A stretch of 64,000 nucleotides of DNA from IMG/VR virus record IMGVR_UViG_3300034103_001604, positions 61,503-125,502 of that record. One strand, given 5' to 3'. The position numbers and the translations under genes were made by a program. Positions 33,283 through 41,740 of this stretch are shown piece by piece (the stretch's first letter is position 1; every line of letters begins with the position of its first letter). Under the pieces are notes generated by a model. It saw only the letters and a list, made by a program, of their open reading frames with translations, was not told where the DNA came from and searched no databases. The stretch comes from a virus.

Positions 33283-33311
33283 TTGACTTTAAATAAAAAA
33301 ACTTATATAAT
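33283..33311 (+). promoter_or_regulatory. Sigma70-like promoter before the VWA gene
   Basis: TTGACT (33283-33288) and TATAAT (33306-33311) with a 17-nt spacer begin right after the terminator. ACAGGAG at 33324-33330 is the ribosome site for the ATG at 33337. Confidence 0.8.
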
Positions 33312-33336
33312 GTATTATGTCTAACAGGAGAAATTT

Positions 33337-34590
33337 ATGTCGTCAGTGATGAAACAAGAACGCCAAAAAAATCAAGATTGGGTCGGAAAAAAATTTAATG
33401 AATCTGAAAAAGCAAAAATTCTTGATAAACTAATTACTGCTCGTGTGGGATTGTTGCTTCGCCATCCCTTTTTTGGTAATTTGGCCACTCGCATGAAATT
33501 AGTAGATGCCAGTGACTGGTGTCCAACGCTGGCTACTGACGGTCGCAATTTTTACTTTAATTACGGGTTTGTTAATAAATTGACTCCAAAAGAATGCGAA
33601 TTTGGTTTCGCACACGAAGTACTTCATAATGTGTTTGACCATATTGGACGTCGCGAAGGAAGAGATCCTCGACTGTCTAATATTGCCGCAGACTTTGCAG
33701 TTAATCAAATTCTTGTAGATGAAAAAATTGGAAGTGTTCCGAAATGGATACAAATTTTTCAACTTGACAAATATCGAGGAAAGGCCTACGAAGAAATTTA
33801 TTCAGACCTTTACGATAATGCTGAAAAAATTAATATCGACGAACTTGGAGAATTGCTAGACGAACATTTAGACGGTGAGGGCGACGACGGAGATGGAGAT
33901 GATGGCAATGACGGAAAAGGTAAACGTCCAAAATTGACTCCAGAAGAACGTAAAGCAATTAGAGACGAAATTAAAGAAGCAATGGTAGCAGCCGCGCAAA
34001 GTGCAGGCGCTGGTAGGGTTCCAGCAGGTGTTGCTCGCCTTATTAAAGACTTTACTGAGCCGAAGATGGATTGGAGACAATTACTTCGAATGAATATTCA
34101 AAGTATTCTAAAAAGTAATTTTAGTTTTGCCCGTCCAAATCGTAAAAGTCAACATTCAGGTGCTATCCTTCCGGGCATGATGAACGAAGAAACTATCGAT
34201 GTTTCTGTTGCTATTGATATGTCTGGAAGTATTTCAGACGTCCAAGCAAAAGATTTTATCAGCGAAGTAAAAGGAATCATGGATGAATACGTAGATTTTA
34301 AACTGGATATTTGGTGCTTTGATACCGAAGTTTATAACTATGCAAAATTCACTGGTGATAACGCAGATGAAATTGTTTCTTATGAAGTTAAAGGCGGGGG
34401 CGGAACTGACTTTGAAGCAAACTGGGGGTTTATGAAGAACGAAAACATCACTCCCAAAAAATTCATTATGTTTACTGACGGCTATCCTTGTGGAAGTTGG
34501 GGTGACGAAGATTACTGCGATACCCTTTTTGTAATTCACGGAAACGAATCTATTATTGCTCCATTTGGTCAAACTGCATATTATAAATAA
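33337..34590 (+). CDS. VWA-domain protein with HExxH metallopeptidase-like motif, 417 aa
   Basis: The N-terminal half contains H93-E-V-L-H97 followed by F-D-H (zinc peptidase-like). An acidic Asp/Gly linker (about 184-196) and a charged helical region lead to a C-terminal VWA domain with the MIDAS motif D294-M-S-G-S and later GGGGTDFEANW and FTDGYPCGSW. This pair layout (MoxR next to VWA/HExxH protein) is known from bacteria and phages as a chaperone-like partner set. A role in phage development is unknown. Its end overlaps a TATAAATA motif for the following small genes. Confidence 0.8.
   Translation: MSSVMKQERQKNQDWVGKKFNESEKAKILDKLITARVGLLLRHPFFGNLATRMKLVDASDWCPTLATDGRNFYFNYGFVNKLTPKECEFGFAHEVLHNVFDHIGRREGRDPRLSNIAADFAVNQILVDEKIGSVPKWIQIFQLDKYRGKAYEEIYSDLYDNAEKINIDELGELLDEHLDGEGDDGDGDDGNDGKGKRPKLTPEERKAIRDEIKEAMVAAAQSAGAGRVPAGVARLIKDFTEPKMDWRQLLRMNIQSILKSNFSFARPNRKSQHSGAILPGMMNEETIDVSVAIDMSGSISDVQAKDFISEVKGIMDEYVDFKLDIWCFDTEVYNYAKFTGDNADEIVSYEVKGGGGTDFEANWGFMKNENITPKKFIMFTDGYPCGSWGDEDYCDTLFVIHGNESIIAPFGQTAYYK
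34582..34589 (+). promoter_or_regulatory. Consensus T4-type late promoter motif
   Basis: Exact TATAAATA at the end of the VWA gene, 13 nt before the ATG of the next gene. Only a weak AGG separates it from that ATG. Confidence 0.45.
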
Positions 34591-34602
34591 ACTAGGTATA
34601 TT

Positions 34603-34890
34603 ATGCCATTAAATAGGGGAAAAATAAATCCATTAAATGTTCTGGGTTTAAGAAAACTATCTTTTATCCCAGAACATTTTTCTAAAATATCTATTGATCA
34701 CAAAACAGATATCAAATTATTAGAACACTGGATTGAATATAACTTAAATAGCAGATATGGTATTCAACAGAGATTTAGCATAGATGATGACAGAAAAATG
34801 ATCAATGTAATTGATATTGGATTAGAAGATCCGAGAGAATTAACTATGCTTACTGTAGGTTGTCAATACATACATAAAAAAAGGAACTAA
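34603..34890 (+). CDS. Hypothetical phage protein, 95 aa
   Basis: No function is recognised. It begins PLNRGKINPLNVLGLRKLSF and contains a helical middle (DIKLLEHWIEYNLNSRYGIQ) and a short beta-like end (INVIDIGLEDPRELTMLTVG). It is probably transcribed from the late-type motif just upstream. The next gene follows after one base. Confidence 0.55.
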   Translation: MPLNRGKINPLNVLGLRKLSFIPEHFSKISIDHKTDIKLLEHWIEYNLNSRYGIQQRFSIDDDRKMINVIDIGLEDPRELTMLTVGCQYIHKKRN

Positions 34891-34891
34891 A

Positions 34892-35116
34892 ATGGAAAAT
34901 TTAGATAATACAAAAAATACACCAGAAAATAAAACACCAGATTTAACAATTGCAGATCTTACAAATTTAAGAGCAGTGGTTGATGTTGCAGTAAGACGAG
35001 GTGCATTTAGTGCATCAGAAATTTCCGGTGTTGGTTCTGTCTATGATAAACTTAATGCATTTTTAAACGCATTACAGCAACCTAAGTCAGAAGAACCAAA
35101 TAAAGCACCACAATAA
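34892..35116 (+). CDS. Small conserved phage protein, 74 aa
   Basis: The core (LTIADLTNLRAVVDVAVRRG, then AFSASEISGVGSVYDKLNAF) is a helical module I recall from many marine T4-like phages, with polar tails on both sides; function unknown. It lies one base after the previous gene and 10 nt before the next, with AAAGGAAC upstream as ribosome site. Confidence 0.6.
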   Translation: MENLDNTKNTPENKTPDLTIADLTNLRAVVDVAVRRGAFSASEISGVGSVYDKLNAFLNALQQPKSEEPNKAPQ

Positions 35117-35126
35117 GGAGAAATAA

Positions 35127-35732
35127 ATGAAACATGTGGGAAAAATGAAAAACAATGCAGCAAGAGTTGCAGTTGTTTTTAGAACATTGCCCGGAGAAGC
35201 AAATAATGCATTAGTAGTAGGAACTTCCGGACTTCCTGATGCATATCACGACTCTCTAATGAGTCTTATTGAAAGTGACACAGGTCAACAAGCAAATGAA
35301 TTAGCAGATGTATTAGCGTCCCGTCGTTTTCCAGATGGGGAAATAATGCTTCAATGGCTACATTCAAGAGGGCAACTGAAAAAGGTTCCCACTAGTTTAG
35401 TTTTAATGACTCCTAATACTCAAACTGCGATTCCATTGGACCAAGTAAATCAGGCTATTGCAGAAAGTAAAGGAATTCGTGTTGAAGATCTAGCAGTAGG
35501 TGAAAATTTAACCGCAGTTGAATCAAAAACTACTGAAACCAAACCAACTCGTCAACGAGAAGAAATCATCGTCGATACTACGGAAACTACAACTCAAGAC
35601 TCACCTATTACACCTTCCGATCTTAGATCGATGGCTGACAAACTGTTTAAAGAAGCGCAGGCTCTTAGGAGAAAAGCAGACGAGATTGATCCGCCTGCAA
35701 AAAAAACAAAGACAGTTAAAGCGGAAGCATGA
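35127..35732 (+). CDS. Conserved phage protein, 201 aa
   Basis: The N-terminal domain (MKHVGKMKNNAARVAVVFRT, then GLPDAYHDSLMSLIESDTGQ and FPDGEIMLQWLHSR) is a conserved-looking module I recall from marine phages without known role. The middle is a Thr/Glu-rich linker, and the end is a charged helix plus a Lys-rich tail, suggestive of DNA or protein contact. Strong AAGGAG ribosome site. It overlaps the DHFR gene by 4 nt. Confidence 0.6.
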   Translation: MKHVGKMKNNAARVAVVFRTLPGEANNALVVGTSGLPDAYHDSLMSLIESDTGQQANELADVLASRRFPDGEIMLQWLHSRGQLKKVPTSLVLMTPNTQTAIPLDQVNQAIAESKGIRVEDLAVGENLTAVESKTTETKPTRQREEIIVDTTETTTQDSPITPSDLRSMADKLFKEAQALRRKADEIDPPAKKTKTVKAEA

Positions 35733-36211
35733 TCAACTGTATAGTTGCAGTAGAACGCAACCAGGGCATTGGATTTGAAGGTCAAATGCCCTGGCCTCGC
35801 CTTACCGGCGACATGCGTTGGTTCAGAGAACAAACTACTGATCAAATTGTTATTATGGGTCGAAAAACTTGGGATAGTATTGGTGCAAAAATTTTGCCTA
35901 ATAGAATTAACTTAGTGTTAAGTAGATCTAAAATTAAAGGTCCAGATTTTTGTTCAGACGACCCAGATAGACTTTTACAGTACTCTAGAATGTTTTATCC
36001 TTTTAAAGAAATTTTTATCATCGGCGGAAGTGCCGTTTATCAGCATTATCTTGATATTGTAGATCGATTTTACGTTACAGAAATTGATGCAGATTATAAG
36101 TGTGATACATTCTTTGATTTAAATTATGTTCGAGAAAACTTTACAAAAATAAAAGAACATGCTACATTTAATGAACCAATCAAATACACAATAAAAGAAT
36201 ATAATTTATGA
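35729..36211 (+). CDS. frd: Dihydrofolate reductase, 160 aa
   Basis: The enzyme regenerates tetrahydrofolate used by thymidylate synthase. INCIVAVERNQGIGFEGQMP followed by WPRLTGDMRWFRE carries the substrate-binding loop with the catalytic acidic residue in T-G-D-M-R-W-F; VIMGRKTWDSIG and EIFIIGGSAVYQHYLDIVDR are the NADPH-binding signatures. Length is typical (about 160 aa). It overlaps the thymidylate synthase gene by 4 nt, as frd and td adjoin in T4. Confidence 0.95.
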   Translation: MINCIVAVERNQGIGFEGQMPWPRLTGDMRWFREQTTDQIVIMGRKTWDSIGAKILPNRINLVLSRSKIKGPDFCSDDPDRLLQYSRMFYPFKEIFIIGGSAVYQHYLDIVDRFYVTEIDADYKCDTFFDLNYVRENFTKIKEHATFNEPIKYTIKEYNL

Positions 36212-37092
36212 AACATCAAGAATTTGTATATCTAAACGCATTGAAAGATATTTTAGAGAACGGCGAACATAGGCCGGACAGAACCGGCACAGGAACTATT
36301 AGTAAATTTGGTGTTCCGATGCGTTTTAATTTAGAAAACGAGTTTCCCGCAATCACAACTAAAAAATTAGCGTGGAAATCAGTAGTTAGCGAACTACTGT
36401 GGTTTATTGAAGGCAGTGGCGACGAAAACAGATTGAAAGAAATTCTCCATGGTGAACGATATATCGATAAAAAAACTATCTGGACTGAAAATGCCAATGC
36501 ACCATATTGGGTTGAAAAAAGATTAAAACGGCATGCCGGAGATCTTGGAAGAATATATGGAGTTCAATGGCGGAAATGGCGACAACCACTAATTCGAATT
36601 AACAAAGTCATTTTACAAAATTTAGATCAATTGCAAAATTTAATTGACGGTATTAAAAAAGATCCATACGGTCGGCGCCATATAATCACTGCATGGAATC
36701 CAGGAGAACTAGACTTAATGGCATTGCCTCCATGTCATATGATGGCACAATTTTATGTAGCAAATGGGAAACTTAGTTGCCAAATGTATCAGCGTTCAGC
36801 AGATATGTTCTTAGGTGTTCCGTTTAATATTGCATCATATGCTTTGTTTACACATATGATTGCTCAAGTTACTAATTTAAAAGTAGGAGAATTAATTGTT
36901 GTGTTAGGAGATGCACACATCTATGAAAATCATATAGAGCAGGTAAAAGAACAACTTACAAGAAATCCTTTACCATTTCCTACACTGAGTTTAAATTCAG
37001 AGATTAAAGATATCAATAAGTTTACAATGGACGATGTACAGTTGTTAAATTATAACAGCCACGATACCATTAAAGCACAGATGGCTGTTTAA
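36208..37092 (+). CDS. td: Thymidylate synthase (ThyA type), 294 aa
   Basis: The enzyme methylates dUMP to dTMP. RPDRTGTGTISKFGVPMRF is the phosphate-binding N-terminus, LPPC176HMMAQFYV holds the nucleophilic Cys, and QRSADMFLGVPFNIASYALF holds the Asn that selects dUMP over dCMP, so plain dTMP synthesis is expected. No intron interrupts it, unlike T4 td. The stop overlaps the stop of the minus-strand fibre gene by 4 nt with no terminator between. Confidence 0.96.
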   Translation: MKHQEFVYLNALKDILENGEHRPDRTGTGTISKFGVPMRFNLENEFPAITTKKLAWKSVVSELLWFIEGSGDENRLKEILHGERYIDKKTIWTENANAPYWVEKRLKRHAGDLGRIYGVQWRKWRQPLIRINKVILQNLDQLQNLIDGIKKDPYGRRHIITAWNPGELDLMALPPCHMMAQFYVANGKLSCQMYQRSADMFLGVPFNIASYALFTHMIAQVTNLKVGELIVVLGDAHIYENHIEQVKEQLTRNPLPFPTLSLNSEIKDINKFTMDDVQLLNYNSHDTIKAQMAV

Positions 37093-38345
37093 ATTAAAAT
37101 TTCAATTAATCCCTTTATTCCAGAATAGTCAACCAAAGATTTTCCTAAAACTGCATTTGGGTTATCACCCTGTCTATATGCCTCTGCATATCCAGGATAA
37201 GAACTAGTAACTAACAGTTCACCTTTTTTAATAGGTCCAATTACTTTACAAAAAACTCTGCCCCTTAATGCAACATAAGGATGTGTTTTATCATCTCCTG
37301 CTGCTGCATTCATCATATAAGCAGGATTTTTAGAAATAACCCCTGCAACTGAGGTATCTGCTCTGTTGTGTGTTTCAGTTATTTCTTTTTTCCCACCTAT
37401 TACTACCACAGTTCCAACATCGTATGATTGATCTGTTTCATATCTTTCTGCTAGGTCTGCATAATAAGCACTGGTCGCAACTCCCCTAAATAAAACAGAA
37501 TTTACAGATCTTTCAGTAGGGTTATAGAAAAACGTAGATGTAGAATATATTTCTGTTGCTTTTAAAACTGAAGTAGAAGTATTAACGTATGGAATTGGAA
37601 AATTTCCTGTTGGTGGAGAAATTTTCATAGTTAACCCAATCGCCGAGGTTGCTGTATTTGCTTCTACAGCATGGCGTGCTGAACCCCAAAAATAATTCCC
37701 AGAAGATTCAGAATTTCCAGTAATTGCATCTGCACCAATTAATGTAATTCCTTTTGATACTTTAGTTACAGAAAAATTATTATATATAGGATACTTAGGA
37801 AACGGAGATTCAGTTGCAAGGTCAACTGTAAAAGTCTCGGCTGATGCAACGGCAATAACTTCATTATTAATCCCCACTACCGCCTTAATCATATATTTTT
37901 TAGCACGATCTTCTGCGCTGTCTTCGATGTCCCCCCTCCACTGTGCTCTAGTATCAGCACCGCTAGGAGGACCGATTAACCCAAATTCTGATCCATTAAA
38001 TGCGTATAGTTGTTCTTCAAATGTATTATACCAAAGATCTCCAATTTTTGGCTGTAATGGAGTATCTGTAGAATTGGTTAAATTTGCTAGAGATTTCCAA
38101 CGCTCGCCATCAAACGCATTTACGTTTTTATTACTTGTATCAAACCACAGTTGACCTTCAATAGGCTTAGGTGGACTAATAGTATTAGCAAAATTTTCTA
38201 AAAGTTTAACAAAATTTTCATTTTGCCATTCGCCATAACCTGCATAATTTCTACCAACAAAAATTAAATCTGTATTAGTATCAATTGTAGCATCTTGAAC
38301 TACAGCAATTGTAGTTCCATTAGTTTTGTTTAAAATATATGGCAT
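37089..38345 (-). CDS. Tail fibre-like protein with conserved C-terminal domain, 418 aa
   Basis: The N-terminus shares a module with the next two upstream genes: (N/D)YGxxxxxNFxxLLxNFA, then two G-x-[LV]-W-[FY]-[DN]-T...W units (GQLWFDT, GDLWYNT). The C-terminal domain (AYYADLAERYETDQSYDVGT, then GVISKNPAYMMNAA and VALRGRVFCKVIGPIKKGEL) is one I recall at the ends of many marine phage fibre proteins; it resembles the self-cleaving or chaperone-like ends of some fibres, unproven here. It is the last gene of the minus-strand structural block. Confidence 0.7.
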   Translation of the reverse strand: MPYILNKTNGTTIAVVQDATIDTNTDLIFVGRNYAGYGEWQNENFVKLLENFANTISPPKPIEGQLWFDTSNKNVNAFDGERWKSLANLTNSTDTPLQPKIGDLWYNTFEEQLYAFNGSEFGLIGPPSGADTRAQWRGDIEDSAEDRAKKYMIKAVVGINNEVIAVASAETFTVDLATESPFPKYPIYNNFSVTKVSKGITLIGADAITGNSESSGNYFWGSARHAVEANTATSAIGLTMKISPPTGNFPIPYVNTSTSVLKATEIYSTSTFFYNPTERSVNSVLFRGVATSAYYADLAERYETDQSYDVGTVVVIGGKKEITETHNRADTSVAGVISKNPAYMMNAAAGDDKTHPYVALRGRVFCKVIGPIKKGELLVTSSYPGYAEAYRQGDNPNAVLGKSLVDYSGIKGLIEILI

Positions 38346-38348
38346 ACA

Positions 38349-39314
38349 TTAATCCTGAAATACAATATTGTTGTTTATTGTGGTATAACTATTCAAATAG
38401 TTGTCAACCGGTCTCCACAATAAAACACCACCAAAATCTTCTATTTGAAAATGTCGAATAGATATTTTTGCATTATATTGACAAAGAACTTTTACTTCAG
38501 AACCCGCTTTAAATGTACTTGTACTAAACAAATAAGGTAAAACCTTTGTTCTCAATGCATCATTACTCGATTGAATTCTTGTGTCATTTGTAGAAGTCGA
38601 TCCTGTCTGTGTATCGCCGTAAGAAGTAATATCTAAATAAGTCGTTAGATTTTTATCATATACAGTATTACCACGGACATACAAATCTCCCCTAATGTCA
38701 AGTGTACCTAATAATGTTACCCCGGACACTACTTCAGTAACCTGAGAAGTATTAAAATATACTGTAGAACTTGATGTCGACATATCAAATGTCGCAGTTG
38801 TTATCAATGCAGTAGGTCGACCATATGAATATAAAACTGCAACATTTTGTTCTTGATTAAAATCATTTTCTAAAATAGGAGTTGCCGGCCTATCTAAACC
38901 AAATTTTCCATATAAAGATGATACTTGCGGTCCAATAACTTTAAATTTATTTCCATCCCATATATTCAATTGACTATTGACAGTATCATACCATAAATCT
39001 CCAGTACTAGTAGAACTAAATCCGCTGTCAGAAACAGATGCACCGTCTAAAGTCTTCCATCCTGTTCCGTCCCAAACAGTCAATTTTTTTAATGTAGTGT
39101 TAAACCAAACTTGACCAACTTGCGGGCTTCTGGGTTGATTAGCCGAAGATGATGCAAAGTTTGTTAATAATCTTGTAAAATTATTATTTAAATACTGACC
39201 ATAATTATTTAAATTTTGGCCGAATAAATCCAAACTAGTAGAAACAGAATCTACTTCTCCTGTCGGTAAAGTTAATAAAACTGTTCCATCATTATTATAA
39301 ATTACATAGGCCAT
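38349..39314 (-). CDS. Tail fibre-like paralogue, 321 aa
   Basis: Same N-terminal module as its neighbours (SLDLFGQNLNNYGQYLNNNF followed by GQVWFNT...W and GDLWYDT...W). The C-terminal half is beta-rich with a distinct end (IRHFQIEDFGGVLLWRPVDN) and no enzymatic motif. It is probably anchored to the same site as the 418- and 591-residue fibres. It begins 4 nt before the preceding gene's end in the operon, with AAAGAGAT upstream of its ATG. Confidence 0.65.
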   Translation of the reverse strand: MAYVIYNNDGTVLLTLPTGEVDSVSTSLDLFGQNLNNYGQYLNNNFTRLLTNFASSSANQPRSPQVGQVWFNTTLKKLTVWDGTGWKTLDGASVSDSGFSSTSTGDLWYDTVNSQLNIWDGNKFKVIGPQVSSLYGKFGLDRPATPILENDFNQEQNVAVLYSYGRPTALITTATFDMSTSSSTVYFNTSQVTEVVSGVTLLGTLDIRGDLYVRGNTVYDKNLTTYLDITSYGDTQTGSTSTNDTRIQSSNDALRTKVLPYLFSTSTFKAGSEVKVLCQYNAKISIRHFQIEDFGGVLLWRPVDNYLNSYTTINNNIVFQD

Positions 39315-39318
39315 TATT

Positions 39319-41094
39319 TTATCTCTTTATTATGTAATGAATTGGAATGCCTCCGGCAGCAGATGTAACTCCTGTCAAATTAGGCAAATTAAAATTAGCA
39401 CCAGACCCACCATAGGTATATCCAATTACTGTGAATAATTTTGAATCTGTAATAATATTTTTCGATGATCCATTGCAAATATACCAATCATTTTGCATTA
39501 ATGTTGTTAAAGTTGATGTACCGTATGCTGTTATCATTCCAGTTTGAAATATCTGAGCATATACATCTGAAAGAAAATCAGATTTACTAATTTTGTTTAA
39601 TTGACCAGATGCAATAGTGGATGTATCAACTACAAGAATCGTTTGAGTAGCGGTAGTAGATGTAGTTAAAACTTGTCCAGTAATTAATTGTGAAGTCGCT
39701 GTTGTTACTAAATTCACATTGCTAGTTCCGTTAAATGAAACAGGCGAGGATGTTTGAACTTGTCCGGAGATAGAAAAATTTCGCCCAACTTCAAGTTGTG
39801 AAGAAGTAGTTACCGCCCCGTAAATAGTAATTGGCGAGGAAGGACTTCCAATTTTAGAAACAAATATCTGTCTAAATGCTTTAATTGGAGATCCTAGATC
39901 ATATGAATCGTTTGCCGCCGGTTCAATAATTACTCCAGAACCCACAGCGGCTCCAACGACCACCTTTCCAGTTAATGTACTGATCCCACTTACTCTTAAA
40001 TTTTCATTTATATTGACACTTTTAGCAAAGGAAGAAAGTCCGCTAACACTTAATGCCAATGATGTTGTAGTAAGATTTAATGTATTTGAAAATCTTCCAG
40101 AACCTAATACGTCAAACGTTGACTGAGGATCAGGATTGTTAACCCCAACCGTATTTAAAGATCCAACAAATTTAATATAAGACTTATTGGTTATTCCTAC
40201 TGTAAAGTTAGACGTTTGATTTGTGTATTCTACTTTGCCGCCAGCATTCGAAAAAACATTAATCTGTTCACCAGAATCAGCGTTTCTAATTTGTATTCCT
40301 GCTGAAGATTCTACTCTAAATGTTCCCGTATGCGTTTGAGGGGTTAATAAAGATTTGTTTTTTAATACTTCAGTTGCCCTTATTGACAATGTCGGAGAAA
40401 TATATAAAGAAGTAGCACTTTCTGCCACACCGTTATATCTTGCCGGTATTCTTCTAGTTAAATTTGTTCCAGGTTTTATAGTAGAAAAACCATCAATAAC
40501 AGTTCTAGGTGTAAATTCATTGTATGCTAAAATTTCAACAACCTTGCCATTAATCCAATTTAATATTACAGGATAAGTTACATTGGGATCAATATTACTC
40601 TGTAGCCTAACTGTTTCAGAACCAGACTTTAGTTCGCCTGCTTCTATATTTGGCCCAACTGTGATCCAACTACTTTGATTTCTAATCTTTACTTGATACG
40701 ATGAAGTATCAACCCAAAGATCTCCAACTTTTACGTTTTGACTGTAACTTAAACTTGGATCTTGAGCCTGCTGAAACACTCCATTAGTAGGTTGCCATCT
40801 ATTGCTTGTATTCGATCCGTTATTGACTCGCAACACACTTCTTTCGGGATTACTTGTATCATACCATAACTGGCCTTTTATAGAATTAATTGGCGGATTA
40901 GGTCCGGCAAAATTTTCTAACAATTTAAGAAAATTTTGCGAAATATCTTGTCCGTAATTAGTATAACCCGAACCAACAAGATCTAAACTTGTACTGTAAT
41001 TATTTTTTCCACTGCCAACAGAAGTACCAAGAACTTCAATAACTTCAGTATTATTAGGATCTGAAAAAGTTAAAGTAAAAATATATGATGACAT
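39319..41094 (-). CDS. Tail fibre with tail-collar domain, 591 aa
   Basis: The N-terminal module matches the two downstream paralogues (SLDLVGSGYTNYGQDISQNF, GQLWYDT, GDLWVDT). A middle region carries YDLGSPIKAFRQIFVSKIG, a common fibre motif. The last 75 residues form a phage tail collar domain (WYICNGSSKNIITDSKLFTV, then IGYTYGGSGANFNLPNLTG), as in T4 gp12 short tail fibres. A role in host binding or baseplate fibres fits. Confidence 0.75.
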   Translation of the reverse strand: MSSYIFTLTFSDPNNTEVIEVLGTSVGSGKNNYSTSLDLVGSGYTNYGQDISQNFLKLLENFAGPNPPINSIKGQLWYDTSNPERSVLRVNNGSNTSNRWQPTNGVFQQAQDPSLSYSQNVKVGDLWVDTSSYQVKIRNQSSWITVGPNIEAGELKSGSETVRLQSNIDPNVTYPVILNWINGKVVEILAYNEFTPRTVIDGFSTIKPGTNLTRRIPARYNGVAESATSLYISPTLSIRATEVLKNKSLLTPQTHTGTFRVESSAGIQIRNADSGEQINVFSNAGGKVEYTNQTSNFTVGITNKSYIKFVGSLNTVGVNNPDPQSTFDVLGSGRFSNTLNLTTTSLALSVSGLSSFAKSVNINENLRVSGISTLTGKVVVGAAVGSGVIIEPAANDSYDLGSPIKAFRQIFVSKIGSPSSPITIYGAVTTSSQLEVGRNFSISGQVQTSSPVSFNGTSNVNLVTTATSQLITGQVLTTSTTATQTILVVDTSTIASGQLNKISKSDFLSDVYAQIFQTGMITAYGTSTLTTLMQNDWYICNGSSKNIITDSKLFTVIGYTYGGSGANFNLPNLTGVTSAAGGIPIHYIIKR

Positions 41095-41097
41095 ATT

Positions 41098-41718
41098 TTA
41101 AGTTCCAGTACTCAAACTTTGAATTCTAATTGTATAATCAATTTGAATCATTCTGTTTAAAGATTTTTGAACAGGATGGAAAATTACATGAGTTAACAAA
41201 TCTCCAGTATTCGGACCGTCTGGGTTAAATGCCCTTAACCCTAATTCGTCAAAAACAAATGGACTATCTAAATTAGTTTCATTGTCAAATGCAGACTGAC
41301 CACTAGGTTCTCCAAAATCTAATAAACAACTTATTAAAATATCTGTGTAAACAGTGCCTTCTATGTGCCTAGTTTCCATGAAATTTCTTGCAGGATCTAA
41401 AGAATAACTGCTCTTAGAATCTACATTTTTATAATAGGTTTGATTATATAAAGTTGCACCTCTACCAATGGAATTTGGAGTTAGATAAGTAATAACGCCA
41501 TTTGTTACTCTAGTCCCTCCGTTACCAAAAACCATTTCGGAAATGATTCCTCGTCCTTGATTAGAAATACTTTGAGCAAGTGCAATAGAAAAATTTTCAT
41601 AATGAATTGCATTTCGTTTGTTAATAAAAATTTCTCCAGTACTAGGATCAAATATTTTTATATGACCTTGAATACTAAACGCACCGGTCTCATGTTTTAA
41701 ATCTTGTTTGTTATTCAT
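41098..41718 (-). CDS. Putative virion structural protein, 206 aa
   Basis: NFSIALAQSISNQGRGIISE, EMVFGNGGTRVTNGVITYLT, DPARNFMETRHIEGTVYTDI and LLDFGEPSGQSAF form a pattern I recall from structural proteins of marine T4-like phages. It lies between the nitroreductase-like gene and the collar-domain fibre in the baseplate block, so it may connect fibres to the baseplate; exact role unknown. The late-type motif GATAAATA is just 5 nt before its ATG. Confidence 0.65.
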   Translation of the reverse strand: MNNKQDLKHETGAFSIQGHIKIFDPSTGEIFINKRNAIHYENFSIALAQSISNQGRGIISEMVFGNGGTRVTNGVITYLTPNSIGRGATLYNQTYYKNVDSKSSYSLDPARNFMETRHIEGTVYTDILISCLLDFGEPSGQSAFDNETNLDSPFVFDELGLRAFNPDGPNTGDLLTHVIFHPVQKSLNRMIQIDYTIRIQSLSTGT

Positions 41719-41723
41719 AATGG

Positions 41724-41731
41724 TATTTATC
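41724..41731 (-). promoter_or_regulatory. Late-promoter-like motif before the 206-aa gene
   Basis: Minus strand GATAAATA, with only 5 nt (CCATT) before the ATG. If active in T4 fashion it would give a leaderless transcript. No Shine-Dalgarno sequence is visible. Confidence 0.4.
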
Positions 41732-41740
41732 CATATAATT

